Assembly (NCBI GenBank): GCA_022508705.1 | Contig: JAFLUO010000008.1 | Location: forward strand, 11,593-30,422 | Source of the DNA: Oscillospiraceae bacterium | GTDB lineage: Bacteria; Bacillota; Clostridia; Oscillospirales; Acutalibacteraceae | DNA: 18,830 bases | Direction: 5' to 3' | Part shown: one piece after another, positions 1-6,281 of the stretch | Position numbering within the stretch: the stretch's first letter is position 1 | Layout of the letters: each line of letters begins with the position of its first letter | Translations under genes and position numbers: made by a program | Notes under the pieces: generated by a model | The model's database searches: none | Seen by the model: only the letters and a program-made list of their open reading frames with translations | Told to the model about the DNA's origin: nothing

Positions 1-17
1 CCTTACAAAAATTAACA

Positions 18-46
18 TTGCAAAATCTATTTCCGTGATATATAAT
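18..46 (+). promoter_or_regulatory. Predicted sigma-A promoter of the MocR-type regulator
   Basis: A -35-like TTGCAA (18-23) and a perfect TATAAT (41-46) are separated by 17 bases, which predicts transcription from about position 53 and a leader of about 50 bases before the ATG at 105. The leader is AT-rich with no clear hairpin. MocR genes often lie divergent from their target and share an operator, but DNA left of position 1 is missing, so that arrangement cannot be judged here. Confidence 0.55.
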
Positions 47-104
47 ATACTTAAATTGTCATTATTAAAATATACAAAATCAAGAATTTTTAAGGGGACA
101 GTTT

Positions 105-1409
105 ATGAAAAAACAAAACAGTCTCTATATGCAGGTTTATGATTATTACTGCAATTTAATTGAGACGGGAAAAATTCAAAACGGCGAAAAAATCCCATCT
201 ATCAGGCGAAGTTCCTTGGAGTTAGGGGTTAGCAAAACAACTATTGAGCAAGCATATATGTGTCTTTGCGACGACGGCTATTTAGTGCCGAAGAGTCAGA
301 GCGGATATTACGTTTCAAACCGTGCGGACACTCGAAAAAACGAATTTTCAAAAAGTACCGAAACCTTCCAAAATAAAGTGATTTACGATTTTTCGTCATC
401 GGGGGTAGACAGCGAAAGCTTTGATTTAAGCCTTTGGAGAAGATACGTTAAAAGCGCACTGCGGCAGACTGAAAGACTCTTAAGCTACGGCGAGCCGCAG
501 GGTGAAAAAGAGCTTCGCGAGGAAATAGCATCCTTTGCCCGTGAAAACAGAAACTGTGTTTGCGATTCTGAGAATATTGTTATCGGCGCAGGCGTACAGT
601 CGCTTTTAAACATTTTGTGTCCCTTAATAAAGACAAGAAAAAGCATTTCCTTTGCAGACCCGTCTTACATTCAGGGCGTGAAGGTTTTTGTCGACCATAA
701 TTTTAAAATTACAGAAAATTTCGACAGTGCAGATATAATTTACACCTCGCCCTCAAGGGTTACCCGTTGGGGCGACACGATTTCCGTTTCCGAAAGATTT
801 AAGCTCTCGGAATACGCAAGAAATTCAAATAAACTTATTATTGAGGACGACTACGGCAGCGAGTTTCGCTATGTAAACAGACCGACTCCATCTTTGCAGG
901 GGCTTAGCGGCGGTGAAAATACCGTTTATCTCGGTACGTTTTCTAAACTGCTTTTGCCGTCTATCAGAATAAGTTATATGATTTTACCGCCTGATTTGAA
1001 TAAAAAATACCGTGAGGTAGCAGCTGTTTACAATCAAACAGTATCAAAGGCAGACCAAATTGCTCTTTGCAGTTTTATCCGTGACGGGCACCTTTCATCG
1101 CAGATAAGAAAATCAAGAAAGCTTTATTTGCAAAAGTCAAAATATCTTTGCGATTTACTCGAAGCCGAATTTGCGGAAGATGTGACAATCGGTAAAACGG
1201 ATTCTCCGCTTTTTGTAAAGGCAACCGTGAAAACTGAAAAGCCGTTGTCGGCTCTTTTAAAATCCTGTGAAAAAGAAGGCTTGCGGATTATTCCCATTGA
1301 AGAAAAAAACGGCGAGGCGGAAATTGCCTTTTCCGTGTCTGCAATAAGTACGGAAAAAATGGAAAAAGGCGTAAAACTGTTAAAAGAATTATCTGTTGGT
1401 AGTGAATAA
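105..1409 (+). CDS. MocR/PdxR-type GntR-family regulator with aminotransferase-like domain
   Basis: This 434-residue cytoplasmic DNA-binding protein has the MocR layout. Residues 1-70 form a GntR winged helix (IPSIRRSSLELGVSKTTIEQAY, in the usual place of PSxRxLAxxLGVSRxTVxxAY). A class-I aminotransferase fold follows from about residue 95. Visible PLP-pocket elements are YGEPQG (128-133), the EDDYGSEF segment (247-254) with the aspartate that would hold the pyridine nitrogen, the Schiff-base lysine K281 in GTFSK, and R288 in the phosphate-binding RISY segment. MocR proteins usually act as PLP-responsive regulators rather than enzymes. The start is set by AAGGGG at 92-97. Known MocR targets include vitamin B6 and GABA genes, but neither is in the window and the next operon is hydrogenase. 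Its target is therefore unknown. Confidence 0.9.
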   Translation: MKKQNSLYMQVYDYYCNLIETGKIQNGEKIPSIRRSSLELGVSKTTIEQAYMCLCDDGYLVPKSQSGYYVSNRADTRKNEFSKSTETFQNKVIYDFSSSGVDSESFDLSLWRRYVKSALRQTERLLSYGEPQGEKELREEIASFARENRNCVCDSENIVIGAGVQSLLNILCPLIKTRKSISFADPSYIQGVKVFVDHNFKITENFDSADIIYTSPSRVTRWGDTISVSERFKLSEYARNSNKLIIEDDYGSEFRYVNRPTPSLQGLSGGENTVYLGTFSKLLLPSIRISYMILPPDLNKKYREVAAVYNQTVSKADQIALCSFIRDGHLSSQIRKSRKLYLQKSKYLCDLLEAEFAEDVTIGKTDSPLFVKATVKTEKPLSALLKSCEKEGLRIIPIEEKNGEAEIAFSVSAISTEKMEKGVKLLKELSVGSE

Positions 1410-1413
1410 TGAC

Positions 1414-1452
1414 AAAAAAATCATACGCAATTGTATGAAATGATATTTTTTT
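1414..1452 (+). promoter_or_regulatory. Inverted repeat between an A-run and a T-run: weak terminator or operator
   Basis: The arms TCATAC (1421-1426) and GTATGA (1433-1438) are perfect and separated by six bases. An A7 run (1414-1420) precedes them and a T7 run (1446-1452) follows. The A-run plus ATCAT can also pair with ATGAT plus the T-run as an alternative stem. This could be a weak intrinsic terminator for the MocR gene. It could also be a protein-binding site upstream of the hydrogenase promoter. The sequence does not decide between the two. Confidence 0.4.
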
Positions 1453-1502
1453 AACAAAAACCCGTTTTTTTTACAAAAAGCATAGATTTTTACGCACAGT
1501 TC

Positions 1503-1525
1503 TGTTATAATGACTACACATGTGT
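1503..1525 (+). promoter_or_regulatory. Predicted extended -10 promoter of the hydrogenase operon with palindrome at the start site
   Basis: TGTTATAAT (1503-1511) is a perfect extended -10 element (TG, one base, TATAAT), with expected initiation near 1518. No good -35 hexamer lies 16-18 bases upstream, which is typical for extended -10 promoters or for activator dependence. A perfect 10-base palindrome ACACATGTGT (1516-1525) covers the expected start site, where a bound repressor would block initiation. The leader to the hydC ATG at 1604 is about 85 bases and AT-rich. Confidence 0.5.
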
Positions 1526-1603
1526 TCAGTTATATATTTGTATATATAAATACGCATATTAAGTTTAGTTAAATGCTATTTTTATAAGGGAGGAAACCTA
1601 CAA

Positions 1604-2110
1604 ATGCTCAAAAAGATTAGTACAATTCCTTTTAACGGAACACCTGAGCAGGAAAAGCAGTTAAAGGCTGTTATTGAAGCCAACAAAGATGACAAAAGCA
1701 TGCTTATGCACGTAATGCAGGAAGCACAGGGAATCTATGGCTATCTTCCGTATGAGGTTCAGGTTATGATTGCAGAGGGAATGGATATTCCCCTTGAAAA
1801 GATTTACGGTGTTTCAACTTTCTACGCACAGTTTGCACTTTCACCGAAAGGCAAATACAACATTTCGGTTTGTCTCGGAACGGCTTGCTATGTTAAAGGT
1901 GCACAGGAAATTCTTGACAAGGTTGAGGAAGAACTCGGTATTGGTGCGGGTGAATGCACACAGGACACAACCTTCTCTATTGAAGACTGCCGCTGCATAG
2001 GCGCTTGCGGACTTGCCCCCGTTTTGACTGTTAACGACGATGTTTACGGAAGACTTGTTCCCGATGATATTCCGGGCATAATCGCAAAGTATAAAGTATC
2101 TGCTGAATAA
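1604..2110 (+). CDS. hydC: NuoE-like [2Fe-2S] subunit of trimeric NAD-linked [FeFe]-hydrogenase (HydC)
   Basis: This 168-residue protein matches the NuoE/HydC family in length and layout. A helical N-terminal region carries the signature LPYEVQVMIAEGMDIPLEKI and GVSTFYAQF. A thioredoxin-fold [2Fe-2S] domain follows, with ligands C90 and C95 (CLGTAC) and C131 and C135 (CIGAC). In HydABC complexes this subunit sits against HydB and carries a cluster near the flavin-side electron path. The start is fixed by an AAGGGAGG site at 1586-1593. It is the first gene of the operon and is separated from its partners hydB and hydA by seven genes, six of them not hydrogenase structural genes. The C-terminal arm includes an extra cysteine (C129) close to the ligand pair. 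Confidence 0.95.
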   Translation: MLKKISTIPFNGTPEQEKQLKAVIEANKDDKSMLMHVMQEAQGIYGYLPYEVQVMIAEGMDIPLEKIYGVSTFYAQFALSPKGKYNISVCLGTACYVKGAQEILDKVEEELGIGAGECTQDTTFSIEDCRCIGACGLAPVLTVNDDVYGRLVPDDIPGIIAKYKVSAE

Positions 2111-2145
2111 TTCTTTTACCTAATTTAAGAAAGGGATTTGCTGCT

Positions 2146-2505
2146 ATGAAAATCAGCACTATAAAAGATTTACTTAATGCACAGCTTGTCTGCGGTGAGG
2201 ATATGCTCGATAACGACGTATTTTCTGCCTGCGGAAGCGATATGATGAGCGACGTTCTCGCTTACGTTAAAGACCAGGCGGTTCTCCTTACGGGCCTTGT
2301 TAATTCACAGGTCATTAGAACTGCCGAAATGATGGATATGGTATGTATCGTCTTTGTAAGGTCAAAGCAGCCGACGGAAGAAATGATTGAGCTTGCCAAA
2401 GAAAACGGTATGGCTATACTCACAACGGATATGCGCCTTTACGAAGCTTGCGGAAAGCTTTATGTAAACGGTCTTATTGGAAACGGAAAGGTGCAGCATG
2501 AGTGA
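2146..2505 (+). CDS. DRTGG-like domain protein, first copy
   Basis: This 119-residue soluble protein resembles the stand-alone DRTGG (HPrK N-terminal-like) modules often annotated beside clostridial hydrogenases. It has GSDMMSDVLAYV in the middle, LLTGLVNSQVIRTAEMMDMVCIVF as alternating strand and helix, and ELAKENGMAILTT near the end. It lacks the literal D-R-T-G-G residues, so the family call rests on overall pattern and context. It is a paralogue of the protein at 4202-4528: both have the order GxDxxS, a hydrophobic strand, then KLAEEKG-type helix and ILxxD. DRTGG domains are thought to bind small ligands, but their role is not established. AAAGGG at 2130-2135 precedes the ATG, and the stop overlaps the next gene by eight bases. 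Confidence 0.75.
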   Translation: MKISTIKDLLNAQLVCGEDMLDNDVFSACGSDMMSDVLAYVKDQAVLLTGLVNSQVIRTAEMMDMVCIVFVRSKQPTEEMIELAKENGMAILTTDMRLYEACGKLYVNGLIGNGKVQHE

Positions 2506-2923
2506 ATCTTTGACTTTTCATTTCGATGTTGACGGTGAGGATTTTACATCCGCAGGTCAGGCATCGGTTCAGGTAAAAAAGAATTTAAGACGCTTAGGGA
2601 TTCCGCCTGAAATCATCAGACAGGTTTCTATCGCCATGTACGAGGGTGAAATCAATATGGTAATTCACGCAGGCGGCGGAAAAGCTGACGTAATTGTCAG
2701 CGAAAATAAAATTGAAATTATTCTTGAAGACCACGGCCCCGGAATTGCGGACGTTGAGCTTGCCATGCAGGAGGGGTATTCAACTGCTCCTGACAGCGTG
2801 CGCTCTTTAGGCTTCGGAGCAGGCATGGGTCTTCCGAATATGAAACGCTACATGGACGAAATGACGATAGATTCAACCGTGGGAGTCGGAACGACTATCA
2901 GAATGGCGGTTTATCTATCTTAA
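2498..2923 (+). CDS. RsbW/SpoIIAB-type GHKL ATPase (anti-sigma-factor-like serine kinase)
   Basis: This 141-residue protein is essentially a single HATPase_c domain of the anti-sigma-factor kinase type. The N-box is AMYEGEINMVIHA (E49, N53). The G1 box is EDHGPGI with D78. The G2 box is GFGAGMGLPNMKRY (106-117). Family members phosphorylate an antagonist protein and sequester a sigma factor, or act as the ATPase part of a switch. No sigma factor or STAS-domain antagonist is encoded in the window, so the partner is unknown. I chose the ATG at 2498, which overlaps the previous gene as ATGAGTGA and has a purine-rich GGAAAGG site. A TTG at 2477 would add seven unlikely residues. The gene sits between a DRTGG-like gene and the H-cluster protein. 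Confidence 0.85.
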   Translation: MSESLTFHFDVDGEDFTSAGQASVQVKKNLRRLGIPPEIIRQVSIAMYEGEINMVIHAGGGKADVIVSENKIEIILEDHGPGIADVELAMQEGYSTAPDSVRSLGFGAGMGLPNMKRYMDEMTIDSTVGVGTTIRMAVYLS

Positions 2924-2951
2924 TTAGTTTTTGCTAAGGGGGTAATCATAG

Positions 2952-4205
2952 ATGTTCAAACACTCTGTTGAACTTGATGTAAGCAAATGCACAGGATGTA
3001 CAACCTGCATACGCCATTGCCCTACTGAAGCTATCAGAATAAGAGACGGCCATGCCGTCATAAACGACGACCGCTGTATTGACTGCGGCGAGTGTATAAG
3101 AGTTTGTCCCAATAACGCCAAAAGGGCAATGTGCAGTAAGTTTGAGCATTACACCCATTATAAATGGAAAATTGCTCTTCCTGCTCCGTCACTTTTAGGT
3201 CAGTTTGAAGGGCTTGACGATGTTGATACTGTCTTGCAGGGTCTTCTTGACATTGGCTTTGACGATGTTTTCGAGGTGGCAAAGGCCGCGGAGCTTGTTA
3301 CTGAGTACACAAGGCTCTACCTTAAAACCGAAGGGATTAAAAAACCTGTTATAAGCTCTGCCTGCCCCGCTGTTGTAAGACTTATTTCATTAAGGTATCC
3401 GTATCTTAGGGATAATTTAATGCCGATTTTACCGCCTATTGAAATTGCGGCTATGCTTGCAAGAAAAAAGGCGAAGGAAGAGCATCCGGAGCTTTCAGAC
3501 GAAGAAATCGGAATTTTCTTTATCTCTCCGTGTGCCGCAAAGGTTAGCTACATACGCAACGGATTCGGAGATTACAAAAGTAAAATTGACGTTGTTATTT
3601 CCCTTAAAGACGTTTATTTTATGCTTATGGGCGTAATGAAGAGGGGAACGACTCCGGAAATTTCGACAGAAGCAGGAATGATTGGAATCGGCTGGGCATC
3701 CAGCGGAGGAGAATCGTCTGCAATAATGAACGATAAATACCTTGCCGCAGACGGTATTGAGAACATAAATAAGGTGCTTGATACCATTGAAAACGGCAAT
3801 ATTCAACAGCTTGAATTTGTTGAGCTTAACGCGTGCCCCGGCGGGTGCGTCGGCGGAGTTATGACGATAGAAAATCCGTTCATTGCAAGAACACGCTTGC
3901 AGTCAGTGAGAAGATATTTACCTGTATCCCTTAACAGACTACCCAGTGATATGCACTATATACCTGAAAATGTTTTCTGCTCTGAACTTCCGAAATATAC
4001 GCCTATTTCAAGGCTCAGCGAGAGCTTCAGCGAGTCAATGCGTATGATGGCTGAAATTCAGCGGATAAGAGAAACGCTTCCCGGCATTGACTGCGGCGCT
4101 TGCGGATCTCCCAGCTGCCGTGCTTTTGCAGAGGACATTGTAAGGGGAACGGCGAGTGTTAAAAAGTGTTGCGTATTAAAATCTGAAACGGAGGAAACAC
4201 CGTGA
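2952..4205 (+). CDS. Non-canonical, group-D-like putative sensory [FeFe]-hydrogenase
   Basis: This 417-residue protein has three parts. A 2[4Fe-4S] ferredoxin domain has C13/C16/C19/C23 and C42/C45/C48/C52. An H-cluster domain spans about 70-340. A C-terminal cluster domain has C381/C384/C389 and C406 or C407. All four H-cluster cysteines are present: C138 (SSACP), C194 (SPCAAK), C295 and C299 (ACPGGC). The lysine after PCxx is K197. The proton-relay cysteine of catalytic enzymes is A137, the methionine before PC is S193, and the GGGQ stretch after CPGGC is missing. These are the marks of the low-activity sensory group typified, as I recall, by the Thermoanaerobacter mathranii HydS-type protein. 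No PAS domain is present. An AAGGGGG site lies at 2936-2942. The likely job is sensing H2 or ferredoxin redox state. Confidence 0.88.
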   Translation: MFKHSVELDVSKCTGCTTCIRHCPTEAIRIRDGHAVINDDRCIDCGECIRVCPNNAKRAMCSKFEHYTHYKWKIALPAPSLLGQFEGLDDVDTVLQGLLDIGFDDVFEVAKAAELVTEYTRLYLKTEGIKKPVISSACPAVVRLISLRYPYLRDNLMPILPPIEIAAMLARKKAKEEHPELSDEEIGIFFISPCAAKVSYIRNGFGDYKSKIDVVISLKDVYFMLMGVMKRGTTPEISTEAGMIGIGWASSGGESSAIMNDKYLAADGIENINKVLDTIENGNIQQLEFVELNACPGGCVGGVMTIENPFIARTRLQSVRRYLPVSLNRLPSDMHYIPENVFCSELPKYTPISRLSESFSESMRMMAEIQRIRETLPGIDCGACGSPSCRAFAEDIVRGTASVKKCCVLKSETEETP

Positions 4206-4528
4206 CGGTTAAAGAGCTTTCCGAAAAATGCGGGTTTAAAACAGCCGCTTTGCCTGACGGCGACCGTGAAATTGACGGGTGCTACATAGGCGATCTTTTA
4301 AGCTGGGTAATGGGCAGAGCAGAGGGCGACTGTGTTTGGATAACTATTATGTCCAATCTTAACATTATCGCAGTTGCAACTCTTGCAGACGTTGCCTGCA
4401 TAGTGTTGTCTGAGGGCGTAACGGTAGAGGACAGTATAATCAAATTAGCCGAAGAAAAAGGCGTAAACATTTTACTGTCTGACAAAAAAACTTACGAAAC
4501 GGCTATTGACGTTTACGAAACGATATGA
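4202..4528 (+). CDS. DRTGG-like domain protein, second copy
   Basis: This 108-residue soluble protein is a divergent paralogue of the protein at 2146-2505. The conserved features are GDLLSWVMG in the place of GSDMMSDVL, a central hydrophobic strand WITIMSNLNIIAVATLADVACIVL (shown in part), and a KLAEEKGVNILLSD helix-strand ending. It starts with GTG at 4202 inside the preceding stop (GTGA overlap), after a strong GGAGG at 4191-4195. This indicates tight translational coupling to the H-cluster protein. The stop in turn overlaps the PHP gene (ATGA). The function is not known. Two such modules flanking an H-cluster protein suggest they act as its ligand-binding or docking partners, which is inference. 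Confidence 0.72.
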   Translation: MTVKELSEKCGFKTAALPDGDREIDGCYIGDLLSWVMGRAEGDCVWITIMSNLNIIAVATLADVACIVLSEGVTVEDSIIKLAEEKGVNILLSDKKTYETAIDVYETI

Positions 4529-5262
4529 ATAAGTATTATTACGATTTGCATATTCATTCCTGTCTGTCGCCTTGCGGTGACGATGAGATGACACCCAATA
4601 ACATAGCCGGAATGGGCGTGCTGAACGGTCTTAATATAATGGCACTGACTGACCATAATACTTCAAAAAACTGCCCTGCCTTTTTTAAGGCAGCTAAAAG
4701 AAACGGCATAATTCCAGTGGCTGGTATGGAGCTTACAACGGCCGAGGATATACACGTTGTATGTCTTTTCAGGGACCTTGACTCAGCCATGGATTTTGAT
4801 AAGTTTGTGGACGGTCACAGAATTAAATATCCTAACAGAACAGATATTTTCGGAAATCAGCTTATTCTTGATGAAAATGACGAAGTAATCAGAACGGAAG
4901 ATTATTTTCTTCCCAATGCAACTGATATTTCCGTTGAGCAAGTGCCGAAAATAATCAAAAGCTATTGCGGGTTTTGCTATCCTGCCCATATTGACAGAGA
5001 GGCAAACGGCATTATTTCAATTCTCGGTGATTTTCCCGTAAACAGCGGTTTTACGGCGGCTGAATTTCACGACGGCGAAAATATAACGAAATATAATGAA
5101 ATGTATCCCGAAACTCGTGATAAGCAAATAATCGTGTCATCAGATGCGCATTATTTGTGGAATATAAAAGATAAGAAAGAGTATTTTCTTATTGATGACG
5201 AACCGTACAGCAGTGATTTGGTACGAAAAAGACTTTTCGAGATGCTGGAGGCAATACAGTGA
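4525..5262 (+). CDS. PHP-domain metal-dependent phosphoesterase
   Basis: This 245-residue protein is a near-minimal PHP domain. Metal-site motifs are DLHIHS (D7, H9, H11), a conserved acidic pair D19/D20, LTDHN (D43, H44), GMEL (E69), H77, PAHID (H155) and SSDAHY (D207, H209), which make up the usual trinuclear PHP site. Relatives include the YciV/TrpH-type phosphoesterases and nucleases that hydrolyse nucleotides, pAp or RNA ends. The exact substrate cannot be read from the sequence. An insertion at about 95-130 replaces the usual tighter linker. The ATG overlaps the stop of the second DRTGG-like gene by four bases, and the stop overlaps the next GTG, so it is firmly part of the regulatory block. 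It may remove a nucleotide or phosphate signal made by its neighbours. Confidence 0.88.
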   Translation: MNKYYYDLHIHSCLSPCGDDEMTPNNIAGMGVLNGLNIMALTDHNTSKNCPAFFKAAKRNGIIPVAGMELTTAEDIHVVCLFRDLDSAMDFDKFVDGHRIKYPNRTDIFGNQLILDENDEVIRTEDYFLPNATDISVEQVPKIIKSYCGFCYPAHIDREANGIISILGDFPVNSGFTAAEFHDGENITKYNEMYPETRDKQIIVSSDAHYLWNIKDKKEYFLIDDEPYSSDLVRKRLFEMLEAIQ

Positions 5263-5810
5263 AAGAGTTGTCGCTTAATATTCTTGATATTGCAATGAAT
5301 TCAGTCAAGGCAAAGGCGGACACGGTGTCAATAACACTTACCGAAACTGACGAAACCTTTTCAATGAGCATTTCAGATAACGGGTGCGGTATGAAAAAGG
5401 ATTTTCTTGAAACCGTGACTGATCCGTTTTCAACTACCAGAACCACAAGAAAGGTTGGAATGGGAATCCCGTTTTTAAAGCTTGCGGCTGAACAGACAGG
5501 CGGCAGTTTTGAAATTGCCTCAAAGCATGAGAGTGAGTATCCCGATTCTCACGGAACGGTGACAAGTGCCGTTTTCAATAAAGGAAATATAGACTTTACT
5601 CCGTTGGGGGATATTGTTTCGACTGTAACAACGCTCATACAAGGCAGTCCCGATATTCATTGGATTTTCAGTCATATTACCCCGAAAGGTGAAATTTCGC
5701 TTGATACGAGCGAGCTTAAAGAGATTCTCGGTGACGTACCGCTTGATAATACCGAGGTCATTCTTTGGATAAAAGGCTATCTTGAGGAGACTTATTCAGA
5801 AATAGAGTAA
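5259..5810 (+). CDS. Stand-alone GHKL/histidine-kinase-like ATPase with unassigned C-terminal domain
   Basis: Residues 1-110 form a HATPase_c fold: N-box LNILDIAMNSVKAKA with N14, G1 box SDNGCGM (D40, G42, G44), F-box DPFSTTRTTRK (55-65) and lid VGMGIPFLK. Residues 110-183 hold a predicted alpha/beta tail with no motif that I recognise. No phospho-acceptor histidine domain, transmembrane segment, sensor domain or response regulator is present, so it is not a conventional two-component kinase. The start is GTG at 5259, overlapping the PHP stop by four bases and preceded by GGAGG at 5247-5251. It differs from the RsbW-type ATPase earlier in the operon and is probably a second, independent ATP-dependent switch. 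Confidence 0.85.
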   Translation: MKELSLNILDIAMNSVKAKADTVSITLTETDETFSMSISDNGCGMKKDFLETVTDPFSTTRTTRKVGMGIPFLKLAAEQTGGSFEIASKHESEYPDSHGTVTSAVFNKGNIDFTPLGDIVSTVTTLIQGSPDIHWIFSHITPKGEISLDTSELKEILGDVPLDNTEVILWIKGYLEETYSEIE

Positions 5811-5867
5811 GCGAACTCTTAAAAGATATATAAAATAGTTTATATTATATGAAAGGATAAGATAAAT

Positions 5868-6233
5868 ATGAAATCATTAGCTGAGCTTGCAGCAATTAAA
5901 GAAAAAATGCAGAACAAGGTTGTTATGCGTGAAGGCAGCAGCGATATAAGAGTAGTTGTCGGAATGGCAACCTGCGGTATCGCAGCAGGGGCAAGACCTG
6001 TTCTCAATGCCTTTGTTGAAGAAGTTAACAACGAAGGTCTTGCAGGTAATGTATCTGTTACACAGACAGGCTGTATCGGCATTTGCCAGTATGAGCCCGT
6101 TGTTGAAATCTTTGAAGCAGGCAAAGAAAAGGTAACTTATGTTAAAATGACTGCTGAAAAGGCAAAAGAGGTTGTTGAAAAGCATCTTAAAGGCGGCAAT
6201 GTTGTTGCAGAATACACTATGCCGAATGCTTGA
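5868..6233 (+). CDS. Small thioredoxin-fold ferredoxin-like protein with only three cysteines
   Basis: This 121-residue protein has a helical N-terminal stretch (1-24) and a thioredoxin-like [2Fe-2S] fold. VGMATCGIAAGARPVL (C36) and QTGCIGICQYEPVVEIF (C69, C73) align with the two ligand loops of NuoE and the HydB N-terminus. The first ligand of the C-x4-C pair falls at V31, so only three cysteines are left. Homologues beside hydB in clostridia are annotated as (2Fe-2S) ferredoxin-domain proteins, and I believe this three-cysteine pattern is shared, but I cannot check it. It could hold a cluster with a non-cysteine ligand or across a dimer, or be a structural subunit. A 57-base AT-rich gap precedes it, possibly with a weak internal promoter (TTAAAA 5819-5824, TATATT 5841-5846). 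Confidence 0.85.
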   Translation: MKSLAELAAIKEKMQNKVVMREGSSDIRVVVGMATCGIAAGARPVLNAFVEEVNNEGLAGNVSVTQTGCIGICQYEPVVEIFEAGKEKVTYVKMTAEKAKEVVEKHLKGGNVVAEYTMPNA

Positions 6234-6281
6234 ACTTAATTGGTAAATTTTTTCTATTTGCATAAATGGAGGTAAAAAAAT

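Noticed and set aside
1451..1457. TTAACAA as a Rex redox-repressor half-site upstream of the hydrogenase operon
   Set aside because: No matching TTGTTAA half lies at the required spacing; the stretch is part of a T-run followed by A-rich DNA.
1531..1552. TATATA-rich stretch in the hydC leader as a second promoter
   Set aside because: It is simple AT-rich sequence with no -35 at a useful distance, and the extended -10 at 1503-1511 is a much better match.
2477..2497. TTG start seven codons upstream for the RsbW-type ATPase
   Set aside because: No ribosome binding site fits it, while the ATG at 2498 is coupled to the upstream stop and preceded by GGAAAGG.
2952..4205. Reading the H-cluster protein as a second catalytic hydrogenase subunit
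   Set aside because: The relay cysteine, the methionine before PC and the GGGQ stretch are all missing, and the gene is embedded in signalling-type genes.
5877..6263. A 128-residue antisense ORF over the small ferredoxin gene
   Set aside because: It is the reverse complement of a well-supported gene, rich in Cys/Asn/Phe, with no promoter or ribosome binding site.
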